Shown piece after piece: positions 1 through 11,248 of a stretch of DNA of 64,000 bases. Under the pieces are notes generated by a model. It was not told where the DNA came from. It saw nothing but the letters and a program-made list of their open reading frames with translations, and did not search any database. This stretch comes from Vitrella brassicaformis (taxonomy: Eukaryota; Sar; Vitrellaceae): contig CDMY01000244.1 of the NCBI GenBank assembly GCA_001179505.1, positions 86,762 through 150,761 on the forward strand, written 5' to 3'. Position numbers and translations under genes: made by a program. Within the stretch, counting starts at the first letter, position 1; the number at the start of each line of letters is the position of its first letter.

Positions 1-105
1 TCGGGAAAGGGAGACGTCAGGCCGGACTCCCTGGCGTAACCTGGCCACCCATAGCCATGATCACACACAAGGAGACGAGACAATCAGTGATCGATCATCG
101 ATGCC

Positions 106-139
<34 letters not shown>

Positions 140-269
140 CGTGCGCTGTGGTGTGCTGCGTACCACGTGGCGTGGCAAACGCCTCGTTGTTGTCCTCCAT
201 CTCCAAGTTGGGGGTCTTGGTGTCCACGGCCGGAGCAGGAACATTATCAACAGCGTAGCCGAGCGGCAT
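1..269 (-). CDS. First exons of an unidentified gene, cut by the window edge
   Basis: I do not recognise this gene. On the minus strand an ATG at 267-269 opens a 35-codon exon (269-164) that ends at a plausible gtacgc donor. An acceptor at 42-41 would join it in frame to an exon running off the window from position 40. The predicted start (MPLGYAVDNVPAPAVDTK) is followed by an acidic, low-complexity stretch. The intron holds a (CTGT)n microsatellite. The gene would be head-to-head with the Patched-like gene at 914. The exon call rests only on the open frame and splice sites, so it is tentative. Confidence 0.35.
107..139. repeat. (CTGT)n microsatellite
   Basis: About eight tandem copies of a tetranucleotide CTGT/GTCT unit. 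It would fall inside the first intron of the left-edge gene. The same unit recurs elsewhere in the window (for example 9088-9128 and 23331-23362). Confidence 0.9.
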
Positions 270-913
270 GGTTTCAGCGGGAGAGTAATGGGCAGATGTG
301 GTGGGCTCGTATATATCGACAAGACGGGACGAGGATGCGATAGCTGCGATAAAGGGGTGGCAGGTTGAATGCCGACACAGTTAGACAAGCAGACGAGACG
401 ACAAGACACAGACACGCAGGCAGGCAGTGAGGGGCAGGGCCTTTCCTATACAGATGCCGCTGGGCACAGCAGATCAGATCTCCTCGCACGGATAGATCTC
501 GGACAGAGAGCAGTCAAGCGCAAGCACACAGTTGCCAGTCAGATTGCAGCAACCCCACCAAAGACACACAGAGAGAGAAAAAACGAATGGACAGTTGGGG
601 AGAGCTCTCTCTCTAGCTCGCAGACAGAGCGATCCGAGTTGCGAGCGGTCTCTCTCCGAGCTCTCCCCGGGTGTCTTGCCTCCTGCCACGCCCACCACCC
701 TAGCAGCTGCTGTTGATACTTTCCCCGAGGCAGTTTAATCATCCGGCTTCCCTTCAAGGCGACAGAATATCGTCAGTGACTGCGGCCATCCCATCATCGC
801 ATCGCAACGGCGTGGCTGGCGTGACTGACAGCACCTCTTGTCGCAAGCTGACCACCTCGTCGCAAGATCTTGTCCCTGCTTGCCTGCCTCATCCGCCATT
901 ACTGTCAGTCCCG
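270..913. promoter_or_regulatory. Divergent intergenic region between left-edge gene and Patched-like gene
   Basis: This 644-bp stretch separates two start codons facing away from each other, so it must hold both promoters and 5' UTRs. It contains direct CTCT/GAGA-rich runs near 590-665. I see no TATA box or telobox and no further convincing coding exon. Confidence 0.4.
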
Positions 914-3900
914 ATGTTCGCGACGTGGAAGGGTCGTTTTGTGGGGCGCATCGAGAGGTTCTTTTACAACTACACGTGCTTCGTCTACCGGCACCCATGG
1001 AAGTTCATCTGGGTGACTCTGCTGCTGTCGCTGTCTGTGGGGACCCTCACCTTCTTCCGTCAGAAGGAATTCGACACCGAGATCAACTTTGCTATGCCAG
1101 ACAGCAAGGCGGTCAAAGCAAGGTGAGCCAATCAACCCTCCGACGGTTCATGGCATCCGTCAGACATGCTTGCTTGCTTGTTTCTGATGGTTGGTTGTGT
1201 GACGTGACAGGGAGTTGTACGAGAAGCATTTTGGTCAGTGGCCCCGGGATGCGGCCGTCGTGGCGTCGGCGGTGGATCCTGATGACAACCTGCTGACCAA
1301 GGAGCACCTGGATGAGCTCAGGGCGCTCACAGACGACATTGCCAATGTCACAGTGAAAGTGGACGGCAGGAGCTGGAGATTCGAGGATATTTGTGCCCGA
1401 GATGGGACGGGCGAATGCGACATGGCCACTGTACGCACACACAGCTGATGCTGTGCCACGCACAGGCCAGACAGCGATAGGCTGGCACCCTCACACACTG
1501 CTCTGCTGGTGTGGTTTGTGTGGGCGTCGATTGGTCAGGTGTTCATGGTGTATGGTGAGGACAGCGAGGACCGGTACGGCACCCCTCTCAACTACCCCAG
1601 ACACCCCTCCATCCGCCACGGCGGCCTGTTCCCCTGGCCTGTCGCCTTCCTGATGGGCAACATCACTGTCGAGGACGTCAACGGTCGGCAGAAGGCCACC
1701 CGCGCCAGCTCATTCATCTTCCGCTGGGCAGTGACCCCTGATGCTGCACCAAAAGCCGCTATTCTCCAGTGGGAGAAGGCCTTCCTGCACAAGGTCATGG
1801 ACTGGACCCCAGAGTTCCGCGACAAGCATGGTATTGAGCTCCTTCGCTACGCACGGAGGACACCAGGTACGTAAGGATGGGTGGATTTGATGCGACACAG
1901 ACGTGACGAAGGTGATTTCTTCCTTTCTTTCTTTCTTTCTTTCTTTCTGTGTGTGTGTGTGTGTGAATGTGCAGAGGATGAGCTTGCCAACAGTTTCTAT
2001 CCGCTGATGGAGTTTCTCATCCGCATGGGGTGCTGTGGTCTGGTGGTGGGCATCTACTGTGTTGTGGCCAATCTGTCGGGATTCGGCAACGGACACAAAT
2101 CTAAGTAAGTCAGTGACACGGTCGGACGGTGTGTGCAGCTAGCTCACCTTGTCCGTCCGTCCGTATAACTAACTGTTCATCTCTCTCTCATCCATCGTCT
2201 GTGTTCAGGTTGGTCCCCGCCATCATGGGCCTGGTGAGTGCGGTCCTGGGATCCTTTCTGGGCTTCGGTATCGTGTACAGTGCCGGGTTCAAGCATGTGG
2301 TGACGATGGAGGTGACCCCATACCTGTGCATGGGCATCGGCGTCAACGACCTCCTCGTCATCCTCAATGCATACGCACCCGCTTCCCAAATCGAGGCAGA
2401 CCCCATGAAGAAGTGCGCACGGACCATGAAAGACTCAGGTACGGGGGGGTGGACCCACTCGCACGCACACACACGGCACCACGTTTGCCCATACACATCG
2501 GCGGCCACTCATTGGTGTGCGCGCCGTGCTGTGCTGTGCTGTTGCTGTGTGTACGTGCAGGTTTGGCTATCACGATCACCACCCTGGCCAACGTCATCGC
2601 CTTCGGCATTGGTGCGTCTACTGGGTATACGGCTGTGGTCAATTTCTGCGTCCTCACTGCCGTGGCCCTCGGCTTCGTGTACATCTATGCCCTGACGTTC
2701 TTCCTCCCCTTCCTCTGCCTCGACGCCCGCCGCGAGGCCTGCAGCCCCCCCTCATACTTGAAAGGCTACTTTGGGGTGGGGCGTGGTGGCACTGCCAAGG
2801 GCGACGCCACCCCCTCGACCAACATCATGAGCGGCGACAGCAGCAAGCCCGAGGTGTCCCCTCCCGCCTCCACACAGGCCTTCTCGCCGCAACCCGAGGG
2901 CGACCGAGACATCGCCTTCCCCACCATCGAGACCATTGACCTTGGCCCAAGCGGAGACTATGACGTGGAAGAGGCCGGCAAGACGACCACGCTGACGCCA
3001 ATCAGAGAGGAAGAGGAGGCATCCGATGCCGCCGAGGCCGTCACTGAAATCAGTGCCGTGGCCAGTGGCGTCCACGAGCTGGTGGCCCTGCAGGTGCTGC
3101 AGCAGGAGGACCGCATCCAGCAGAAGCTGCGGCAGAGGCGGCAGAGGCGGCAACCGGCAGCCGGCAGTGCAGCGACACACGAGGCCAATCATGCTCCCGA
3201 TGTGGAAGCGCAGGCGCCCCGCCAAGAGAGCGAGGCAGACTCCAAGACTGCCGGTCCCCCCTGCAGCGGGTTCTTCTCTGTCCAGCTGGCCAAGCCCGCC
3301 GATAGCAGCCCCGTATCTGTGGACGTGGAGGAGCCCAGGGGCCTTCACGGCAAGTGGATGCGGCTCTACTTCAGACGCTTTTGGGGCAGGTGGCTCACCA
3401 TCCCAGCCGTCAAGGTACGTGAGAGAGAAGAGAGCGAAACCAACCTGCCGCACAGCCAGCCGGCGTTTGTACGTATTGTGTGTTTAGGTGTTTGTGGTGG
3501 CGCTGTGGTTGACCTACGTGGGTTTGTGTGGGTTCTCGGCCTCCAAGTTGCGTGTGGAGTTTGAGGTATCGAACACGGCGCCGTACGGCTCTTACTTCAT
3601 CGACTTCCTCGGCGGTGTCGACGAGGCCTTCGGAGGGTTCAACCTTCCTGGGGTGTTGCTGTACTCGGAGAAGCAGCATTGGTGGACCAAGGCCACTCGG
3701 GAGGCCTTCATGGAGTTCGAGGACGAGCTGACGCGGGTGGAGGGCGTCCACCCTGAAACACAAAGCGGCCTCTATAGATTCTACGAGTTCTACAGTCGCA
3801 CCCCAGAGCTCCTGCAGGAGCTCAACGAAATGGAGAATGACCCCAAGGCATTCTCTGACAAGTAAGTGAGACAGATACACAGGCAACAGCAAATTTCTCC

Positions 3901-5012
3901 TACTTCATCTGATGTCACCGAGTGTGTGTGTGTGTGTGTGTATGCGGTTTGTCTGTTCTGTTCAGGTTGCGTCAGTGGATGAACAGGACCATGATCACCA
4001 GCACGCCCTTCAAGCTCTTCAAAACCGACTTCAACTTCAACGATGACGGTACGCGCACAAGCTAACGTGGCAGCCTCCCTCCCAGCCGAGCCGAGCCAGC
4101 ACCTTGATGATGCGTCTTTTGTGTGTGTGTGTGTGTAGGTGAGTTGGAGGCCTACAAGACCAAGTTCTTCATGCGGGCGTACAGCGACCCGCCCCTGGGA
4201 GGCGCACCCCTCATGCAGCGCATCCGCGATAAGTGCGACAGAGTGAAGAGGGACCACGGCATCACGGTGGCCACCTTCACCGACGCCTTCGTCTACTACG
4301 AGAGCGACCTGATCCTGGTCCCACAGACCCTCGTGCAGCTGTCCGCCGCCCTCGTGGGCGTCCTCCTCGTCTCCATCTTCCTCCTCCACGGCGCCATCAC
4401 ATGCGCCCTGGTGCTGGTCATGCTGATCAGCATCGACCTGGGCGTGTTCGGCTTCATGACTGTGTTCGACCTGCCGCTGAATCTCATCACCTCCATCAAC
4501 CTCGTCGTCTCCATCGGTTAGTGTAGTGAGTGTGTGTGATCACGCCACCGTGCCATACGGCACACGAAGCGACGGCGTGTCTGTACTGTATGTATGGCGG
4601 CCTGCCGGTTGTCTGTCTCGTGTGTGCAGGGTTCTCTGTGGACTTCACCACCCACATCTGCCACGCCTACACGCTGGCAGTGGGGCGCACACCAAACCAC
4701 CGTATGGTGGAGACGATGGCGCTGATGGGTGCCCCCGTGTTCAGCGGCGGCATGTCCACCTTTCTCGCCTTGACGCCCTTCCTCATCGTTCAACGCTCAT
4801 ACTCATACGACTCGTGGTGCCTCATGATGATACTGGTCGTGGCCTGCGGCGTCCTCCATGCGCTGGTCTTCCTGCCGGTCATCCTCTCCCTCCTCCCCAT
4901 CAGCAAGGCCAGGAACCGCACCAATAGCCAGCCCAATCAGGCCCCGACTGAGGCGCGGGGGCAGGCTGCCAAGGGTCAAGACAACAAGGGCGCTGTGTCA
5001 CTGCCGGCGTAA
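914..5012 (+). CDS. Patched/sterol-sensing-domain RND-type membrane protein
   Basis: Ten exons (914-1122, 1211-1430, 1539-1866, 1975-2104, 2209-2438, 2561-3414, 3488-3861, 3966-4048, 4139-4516, 4630-5012) sum to 3189 nt, giving 1062 aa. An N-terminal TM helix precedes a large extracellular loop. Residues about 295-440 match the Patched/NPC1/Dispatched sterol-sensing segment, including the TITTLANVIAFGIGA stretch. The second half repeats this with GFSVDFTTHICHAY (about 935-955) and a final TM bundle. This is the 12-TM, two-repeat RND architecture that moves sterols or lipids, often driven by ion gradients. The first-half GxxxDD motif reads GIGVND, so one acidic residue is Asn. An acidic, low-complexity cytoplasmic insert of about 220 aa (exon 6) separates the halves. 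The ATG at 914 starts the conserved N terminus; an in-frame non-ATG extension upstream is not used. The substrate cannot be read from sequence. Confidence 0.9.
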
Positions 5013-7441
5013 TTGATCATTGGACTGGTGTGTGTGTGTGTGATACCTCGTGATGCGTGTCCTGTTCTTGTGCATAACCGTGGGTGACTTGTTTTGGCTG
5101 GGCTGTTTGCACGCTTGCAAACAGACATGCACGGCTGGCTGGTTTATTGGGGGGTGCGTGGGTTGCCCGGCGGTGCGGTGCGGTGCTGTGCGGTGCGGTG
5201 CGAAAATCTCTTCGACTGCTGGTCACTCAGATGTTTGTGTGACCACTGGGGCGGCCGTGGGCGTGGCGTGCATGTGTGCGTGTGGGGTGATTGGTGCCCA
5301 GGCTGCTCTTTCCCTTTTTCAACGACCCACCCCCCACCCACCCACGAGTTGGACTGGGAGGGAGGGAGGGAGGGAGGAAGTCTTTTTGGTGGGTCTTTTG
5401 TGGCTGTGCCGTGCCGTGCCGTGCCGTCCGTTGGTTAGTTAACCTGGTATGTACCAACCAACCAGTAGAGGGACGGATGGGATGGACCAGCGTTGGTTGT
5501 TTTTTACTCTTGAAGGATCGTTTCTACGTACATGATACACTGACATGATACACACCCGTACGTACGTTACAGTATGTACAGTCGCGTACACGTGAGTGAG
5601 TGTGGTTTGGTTGTGTGAATGAATGAATGATGGATGTACTCGATTTTGTCAAGTCCCTCCCTACTGACTGTACAGAGGAGTAGTCTCGTGGAACTTGTGT
5701 ATCGAGCTATCGAGCTATCTCTCCCTCCTCCTACTTTCCCTTCCCCTCCCTGTCTCTTGCCTGCATGCTTGCGTGTCAGCTCAGCTGGGTAGGTAGGTAG
5801 GTAGATGGATGAGCTGTGTGGCGTCTCTTGTGTTTGGACCGACGGACGGACGGATGAATGGATGGATTACGTGCAGTACATGCGCGGAAGGGACGACGAT
5901 CAAATGAATCCTTTTTCTATGCGTATCGGCGCACATCAATCCAATCTGCCCAAACATACTTTTCTTCATGCTTCACGCAGGCACCGTTGAGAAAGCTGGC
6001 TCATGTCTCGGACGTTCACCCATTCGGTCATCGACACACACACACACACACACGCACACACACATGATAAACGTCAATTCCGCCGCACATCCCTCCCCTC
6101 GTCCGCCCGCCCACAAGAGTGCCTCTGCTCAGCGCCTTTGTAGGTCGGCAGAGCTAAAACATGAGCCTGCCTCCTCTGTCTACTGCAGATCCGTCTGTTT
6201 CGATCACAATCGTATGGAAGAGAAAAGGAAAGTAAGTAGCGGTGTTGTGTTGCTTACACTACTACAGACACGTCAATATGTCAAAACAGCTTCGTGTTTT
6301 GTAGGTGCCCTGTTGGCTACACACAGTATTGATTGATTGAGTGGAGCTGTCTCCCATGCATAGATGTCCGTCCACTTTGCTTTGTCGTCAGTCACATAAT
6401 GGGTATCAATCATATCATCCACGCGTACAGCCAGACAGGTACGCGTAGCTCTGCGCGCGTATATGGTGGAAGACAGACAGACAGCCCTATTCGCTTTGTC
6501 GTCATATATCAGTGTATATCTGATCTGATCTGCTGTATGTGTGTTTGTCTATGCAGTGGACTGCAGTGCACAACTAACTTGTATGTATGTCTGTGGGAAA
6601 GAGGGAGGGGGGGGAGGCAGGCAGGCAGGCAGGCGTGCATGGATGCGAGGCGATGGGCCAGGCAGGTAGGCAGGACAGGATAGGATAGGATGCACAGCAC
6701 ACAAAGCCGAAAAACGAATCGATCCCTCGGTTGTCACCCGCATCGTATGCAGGTATGCATGTACATGCATGTATATGTATATATGTATGTGTGTGTATAT
6801 GTATGTGTGTGTATGTCCCCATGTAGCCTTAGTCATCATCGTCTGTCTGTCTGTCTGTCTGTAGGAAGGAACGCAGAAACAATTAAATTAACAGAAATCT
6901 TGGCGCCACCGGTCCGTCCGTCCATCAGAGAGAGATGAAGGTGTTGTGGTGCGCACGGAAAAACAAGGATCAGTCGCACAGCACAGCATGACCCAGCCAT
7001 GCACCGACCAACCAGTCCACCAACCAACCAGCCAGCCACAGCTGGTAAGGTATGTAGGCGTGTAAGTATATATCTATGTATGTATGTGTATGTGAATCAG
7101 TGTGTATGTGAATCAGTATCATCTGATCTGCTGCAGACGCGGCGCGCGCGCGTCGACGTCGCCGTATAGACGAGTAAAGTAATATCACATGCAATCCTTG
7201 AACTCATGGAATGAATCATCGACTGATGGGCACTCTATCTCTCAGGCGCGGTGGGACACGTCATGACGACAGGCGAGTGGTCTACTGTCACCCGTCGTCG
7301 AATTACGTGTTCTTCCAGTAGCGCGCGCCACATCGAATATAACACAACAGCAGCCTCCAGCCTCCTCACTACCGACAGACACCAAAAACGCAAAACCTAC
7401 CTGACGTTTGTGTGTGTATGCCTCTCGCAAGACAGACAGAA

Positions 7442-7472
<31 letters not shown>

Positions 7473-8762
7473 AAGTAAGGATGACATCAGGTGCACCCAT
7501 AAACCACCATAGTTTGGTGATGGACATAACACAAGAGCCAACAGAAACACATGTATGTATGCAATGTGCCCACGCCCCACTCACCCGGCCCTCCCTCCCT
7601 CCCTCCCTCCCTCCCTTCGGCCCACTTGCCCCGACCCGACCCCACCCACTCCCTCACTCACCGACGGCATGGCATGCACACGTACACAAAAATACTTGTA
7701 CAGAGGCAGGCAGTCATCAGGTGAGTGTGTGAGTGTGTGAGTCAGTCAGGGCACAGCGCGATGATCTCTCTTTCCACTCATACAGTCAATACATTCAGTT
7801 GATCCAATCCGTCACCAACCAGCAGAGAGTCAGGTAGGTATATACACTCTATAAAATCAGCGACCCAAAGAGATGCAGTCACCGCTCAGCTAGCCGTACA
7901 CACACACACACCAACACACACATATACACCCCCCACACCCCCACCTCCGGCCCTCTGTGTACACACCGACATATGTAGATCAGATCAGTCATGGATTCAT
8001 CGCACTCACCCACTCACTCCCTCAGTCATCGAACAACCAACGACCCGGAAGGTGCGAGGACAGACAGACAGACAGACAGGCAAGTAAGCAGCAGGCAGCA
8101 GACGTTTCAAGGCATGAATTCATTCAAGGCATGAAGGCTGGCTGGTACACACACACATACATACACACATAGGTAGGTAGGCCGGTACTTTCAGGGACAC
8201 AAAAAGGGTATGAAGGCGCACACGGACGGTACACACTATACACCTTAGTCATTCCTGTGGCCTTCAAAACTTACACACTCACACCCAGCGACAGAACTGG
8301 CCAGCCAGCGAGCACAGTCGTCCGAGCAATCAATAAGTAGGGGAGGGGAGGAGGCAGGGAAGGAGAGGAGAGAGGACACAAGAGGCAGGCAGTCTGGCAG
8401 GCAGGCAGGCAGGCAGGCAGAAAAAGGGGAAGGGATGCCGGGATTCGTCTATCCTCACTCCATCCATCTGACTGATATCCACGCGCAGGACCGTGTGGCT
8501 GTCTGTCTGGCTGTCTGTCGCATCGCTCATCCACCCACCCATCCATCCATATCCCATCCACCCGCGGGAGGGGCCCGACCCACTAGATGGACAGGCCGTC
8601 CGCGTCCGTCAATCGGCCGACCGACTATGTATCTATGTACGGTACGTAGTCCATCGACCGATCGACCGACCAACTCACCCATCCACCCAGCAGGCCACAG
8701 GCCCCCTCTCCCCCACCTAGTCAAGCGTGTGCGATGGTGTCGGTCGTCTTGGCTTGATCCAG
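5013..8762. other. Gene-free, microsatellite-rich stretch
   Basis: No reading frame here shows family motifs or a chain of GT-AG exons. The sequence is dominated by simple repeats: GTGCG/GCCGT runs (5170-5210, 5410-5430), GGGA runs (5360-5376), TATG runs (6750-6810), (GA)n at 7446-7473, CCCT runs near 7590-7615 and GGCA runs near 8395-8420. It includes the 3' UTR of the Patched-like gene and whatever follows the elongase stop. An unrecognised non-coding RNA cannot be excluded. Confidence 0.5.
7446..7473. repeat. (GA)n microsatellite
   Basis: About 14 uninterrupted GA dinucleotides inside the 5.0-8.8 kb gene-free stretch. No function is implied. Confidence 0.9.
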
Positions 8763-10333
8763 TCAGTTGGCCATGCCCGCCGACACGCGCAGGCCAAGCC
8801 GTGCCCTGGCCAGTCCATGCAGGTGGCGGAGTCCCCTGCTGATGGGCGAAGCTGAGGGTGAGGAGGGCGGTGACTCGCCCCCTGCGGCGCCGTCCGCCCC
8901 TGTGACCATCTTGTCTTCGCTCTTGCCCTTGCCCTTGCCCTTGTCACCGACCAGGAGGGACCTCAAGGCCCTCCCGAATTCAGCGACGAGCACCTCGCTC
9001 TTCTTCTGCATGTTCTGATCAATGGGCGGATGGACAGACAGACAGGCACACACACACACATGTCGGTCGGATGTCAGTCACGTCTCTGTCTGTGTCTGTC
9101 TGTGTCTGTCTGTGTCTGTCTGTCTGTCGCTCACCGGAACATAGTTCTTGACGTAGAACTGTCCGAAGAGGAGTGCGTACGAGAAGTACATGAGGAGGGC
9201 ACACAGGGCGTTGTTGTAGTGGACCGGGTCGCCCGTCGCCTCAGGACGCAGCATGGCCGATACCGTGATGCCCACACCAACAAACATCTGCACGACAGTG
9301 ATACAGCACAGGCGACTTTCCATAAGCCTTGCTCTTTCCGTGCCTTCCTTCCTCGTGTGTCTCCCTCACCTGGCTGAGCTGGGCGGAAGTGATGAAGGGT
9401 CGCAGCTTCTTCAAAACCCTGATAGATCGATACGTACGGCAGGCAGACAGGTCAGTCAGGTGTGCTCACGTGGGTAGGTGGGCTCGGTGACTGACTCACC
9501 TGTTTTTGGCGAAGAGTGCGGTGAGGGCGTAGTAGAGGTACATGACGCCGTGGACGCAGAGGTTGATGAAGGCGAACTGGTGGGCGAAGGCGACACCCAG
9601 GTGAACTGCGCTCCAGCAATACAGGGCCTGAATGAAGCAAGGGAGGGAGGGAGGGAGGACAACACACACACGCACGCACACACACACACACACATCCGTA
9701 TGACAACAGAGAGCCTCTCCCTGTGTGTGTGTGTCAAATGTGTGCGTCCATACCACGGTGACGTGGTGGTACGCGTGCAGGAAAGTGATGGGTCGCTTCC
9801 TGAGTGCCAGCAGCACCGTGTCGCCGAACTCAATGAGCTTGCTCACCGCGAACCACACACAAATCGCACGAGTGGTGGGCTGAAGTCAACGCACCCGAAG
9901 ACAAAGCAGTTGGACACAGATCCCATTGTCCTCCCCGTCGGTGCTGTCGGCTCACCTTGTAGTCCTTTTCGTGCTTGGCTGCCGTGAAGACCAGCTGCCA
10001 GTCGTCCAGAAGCTGTGTGTGGAGACGCACACAGAACAGACAGAGAGGCCATGCAGAGCCCCGCCTGCTATGTCTGTGTCCCACCCACGTGTGTGTCTTA
10101 CTTACCACGAGGGCAACGCCGAGGATGGAGAAGAATGAGAGGGCGAGGTTCCATGCGCAGATGAACGGCTTGATGGGCAGCGGCTCCCGATTCCGCATCC
10201 AGTGCCGCAGCGAGAATATGACCGGCAGATAGAGAGCGATGCACCCCAGCCACGGCAATCGAAAGTACTCCTCAGTGCGAAACCCGCTGCCTTGCGTCCA
10301 GTAGTCATCGCTGAATGGCGAGTAGGGGGCCAT
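8763..10333 (-). CDS. ELO: ELO-family very-long-chain fatty acid elongase (3-ketoacyl-CoA synthase)
   Basis: Seven exons on the minus strand (10333-10106, 10012-9956, 9879-9754, 9627-9500, 9418-9370, 9287-9135, 9014-8763) give 993 nt, or 330 aa. ELO enzymes are multipass ER proteins that condense malonyl-CoA with acyl-CoA. Diagnostic motifs are in order: SKLIEFGDTVLLALRKR, the histidine box HAYHH, the NLCVHGVMYLYY stretch, and KKLRPFITSAQLSQ. All junctions keep these motifs in frame. The C-terminal tail is a Lys/Gly-rich segment followed by a Ser/Pro-rich one, and no clear KKXX signal ends it. Substrate chain length cannot be inferred. The ATG at 10331-10333 is the first in frame and gives a typical N terminus before the first TM helix. 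Upstream lie telobox-like repeats and a block shared with the next gene. Confidence 0.93.
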
Positions 10334-10600
10334 CTTGCTTGCTTTCTTCTCGAGGGAGAGGGAGGGACTCGAGGGAGGGAGAAGCACGGCCGCTGAAACT
10401 GAAGGGAGGCGAGGAAAGATATCTATCAAAGCAATCAAAAAGATGTCAGCACAAGGACAAGTAGGAAGATGCAAAAGAGCAAAAGCCAGCCTGTGTGTGA
10501 CAGACCTGATTGTGTAGAGACGAGACCGCTCGCTCCGATCTAACGCATCTCCCCCCTGCGAACTCGGAGAGATCGGAGACCGAATGCGAGCTTGCTCTCT

Positions 10601-10660
10601 CAAACCCTACGGGGTTAGGGATGAGAATCAGGGTTCAGAGTTCAGGGTTCGGCACCCTAA
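10601..10660. promoter_or_regulatory. Telobox-like repeat cluster upstream of elongase
   Basis: The string AAACCCTAC followed by GGGTTAGGG at 10602-10620 forms facing telomere-like units. Degenerate AGGGTTC copies follow to about 10650. It lies about 270 bp upstream of the elongase ATG. Telomere-like AAACCCTAA motifs act as promoter elements in plants; a role here is inferred from recurrence at five gene starts in this window. Confidence 0.5.
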
Positions 10661-10684
10661 TCCCATGAGCCGGTCCACCCACGC

Positions 10685-10741
10685 GGCACGGTGTGAATCG
10701 CGTCAGCCATACTTAGCTTAAAAGCCACAGACATGCTCGAA
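10685..10741. repeat. Copy A of a shared upstream block of about 55 bp
   Basis: A block starting GGCACGGTGTGAAT, continuing CGTCAGCCATACTTAG and TTAAAA, and ending CATGCTCGAA is nearly identical to 13596-13649, with only a few substitutions and small indels. Both copies lie upstream of minus-strand genes, each just beyond telomere-like repeats. It may be a duplicated promoter module or a dispersed repeat. Confidence 0.8.
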
Positions 10742-11248
10742 GCAGTAGGCGTACCATGCAGTCAACGAAAGTTCAATGTGTGGATGAGTGCCCATCAACC
10801 GTGTATATCGCTCAATTCATGAGCCGGTCAACCTCATCCACACATTCATTCATTCATTCAGGCACGTACACACCAAGAGAGTCTGTAAGCAAGTCTGTAT
10901 GGACACGGACATGCAAATGGATGTAGTCATTGCAGTGAGGCCAGGCAGAGGACCACTATCACATATGTACACACCGCCGCCAACCGGCCTGCCTGCCTGT
11001 CTGCCCGTCGCGACAGCCATCCATCCATCCATCCATTCATCGATCTGCCAACCTCAGTCAGACCCGCTCGCTCACTCAAAGGCCGCCCTTCGAAACGACA
11101 ACAAGGAAAGTGGCTGTCCGGCCGGATGCACTCACTCACTGCACTGCACTGCACAGCCGCAGCTAGCTGTCCCTCCCCTCCCTCCCTGTCCCCATCTCTG
11201 TCTATCTGTCTCTGTGTACGTGCAATCAGTTCTGAGTCGCTCGATCGG

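Larger units (their letters stand above)
10334..11248. other. Intergenic: elongase upstream region and kinase 3' flank
   Basis: The first 400 bp hold GA-rich leader sequence, a telobox-like cluster and the shared upstream block described separately. The remainder has ATTC and CCAT microsatellites (10847-10860, 11019-11040). I see no additional gene. Confidence 0.5.

Noticed and set aside
5013-8762. Possible minisatellite or CRISPR-like array
   Set aside because: The repeats are simple di- and tetranucleotide runs without regular spacers, and the genome is eukaryotic.
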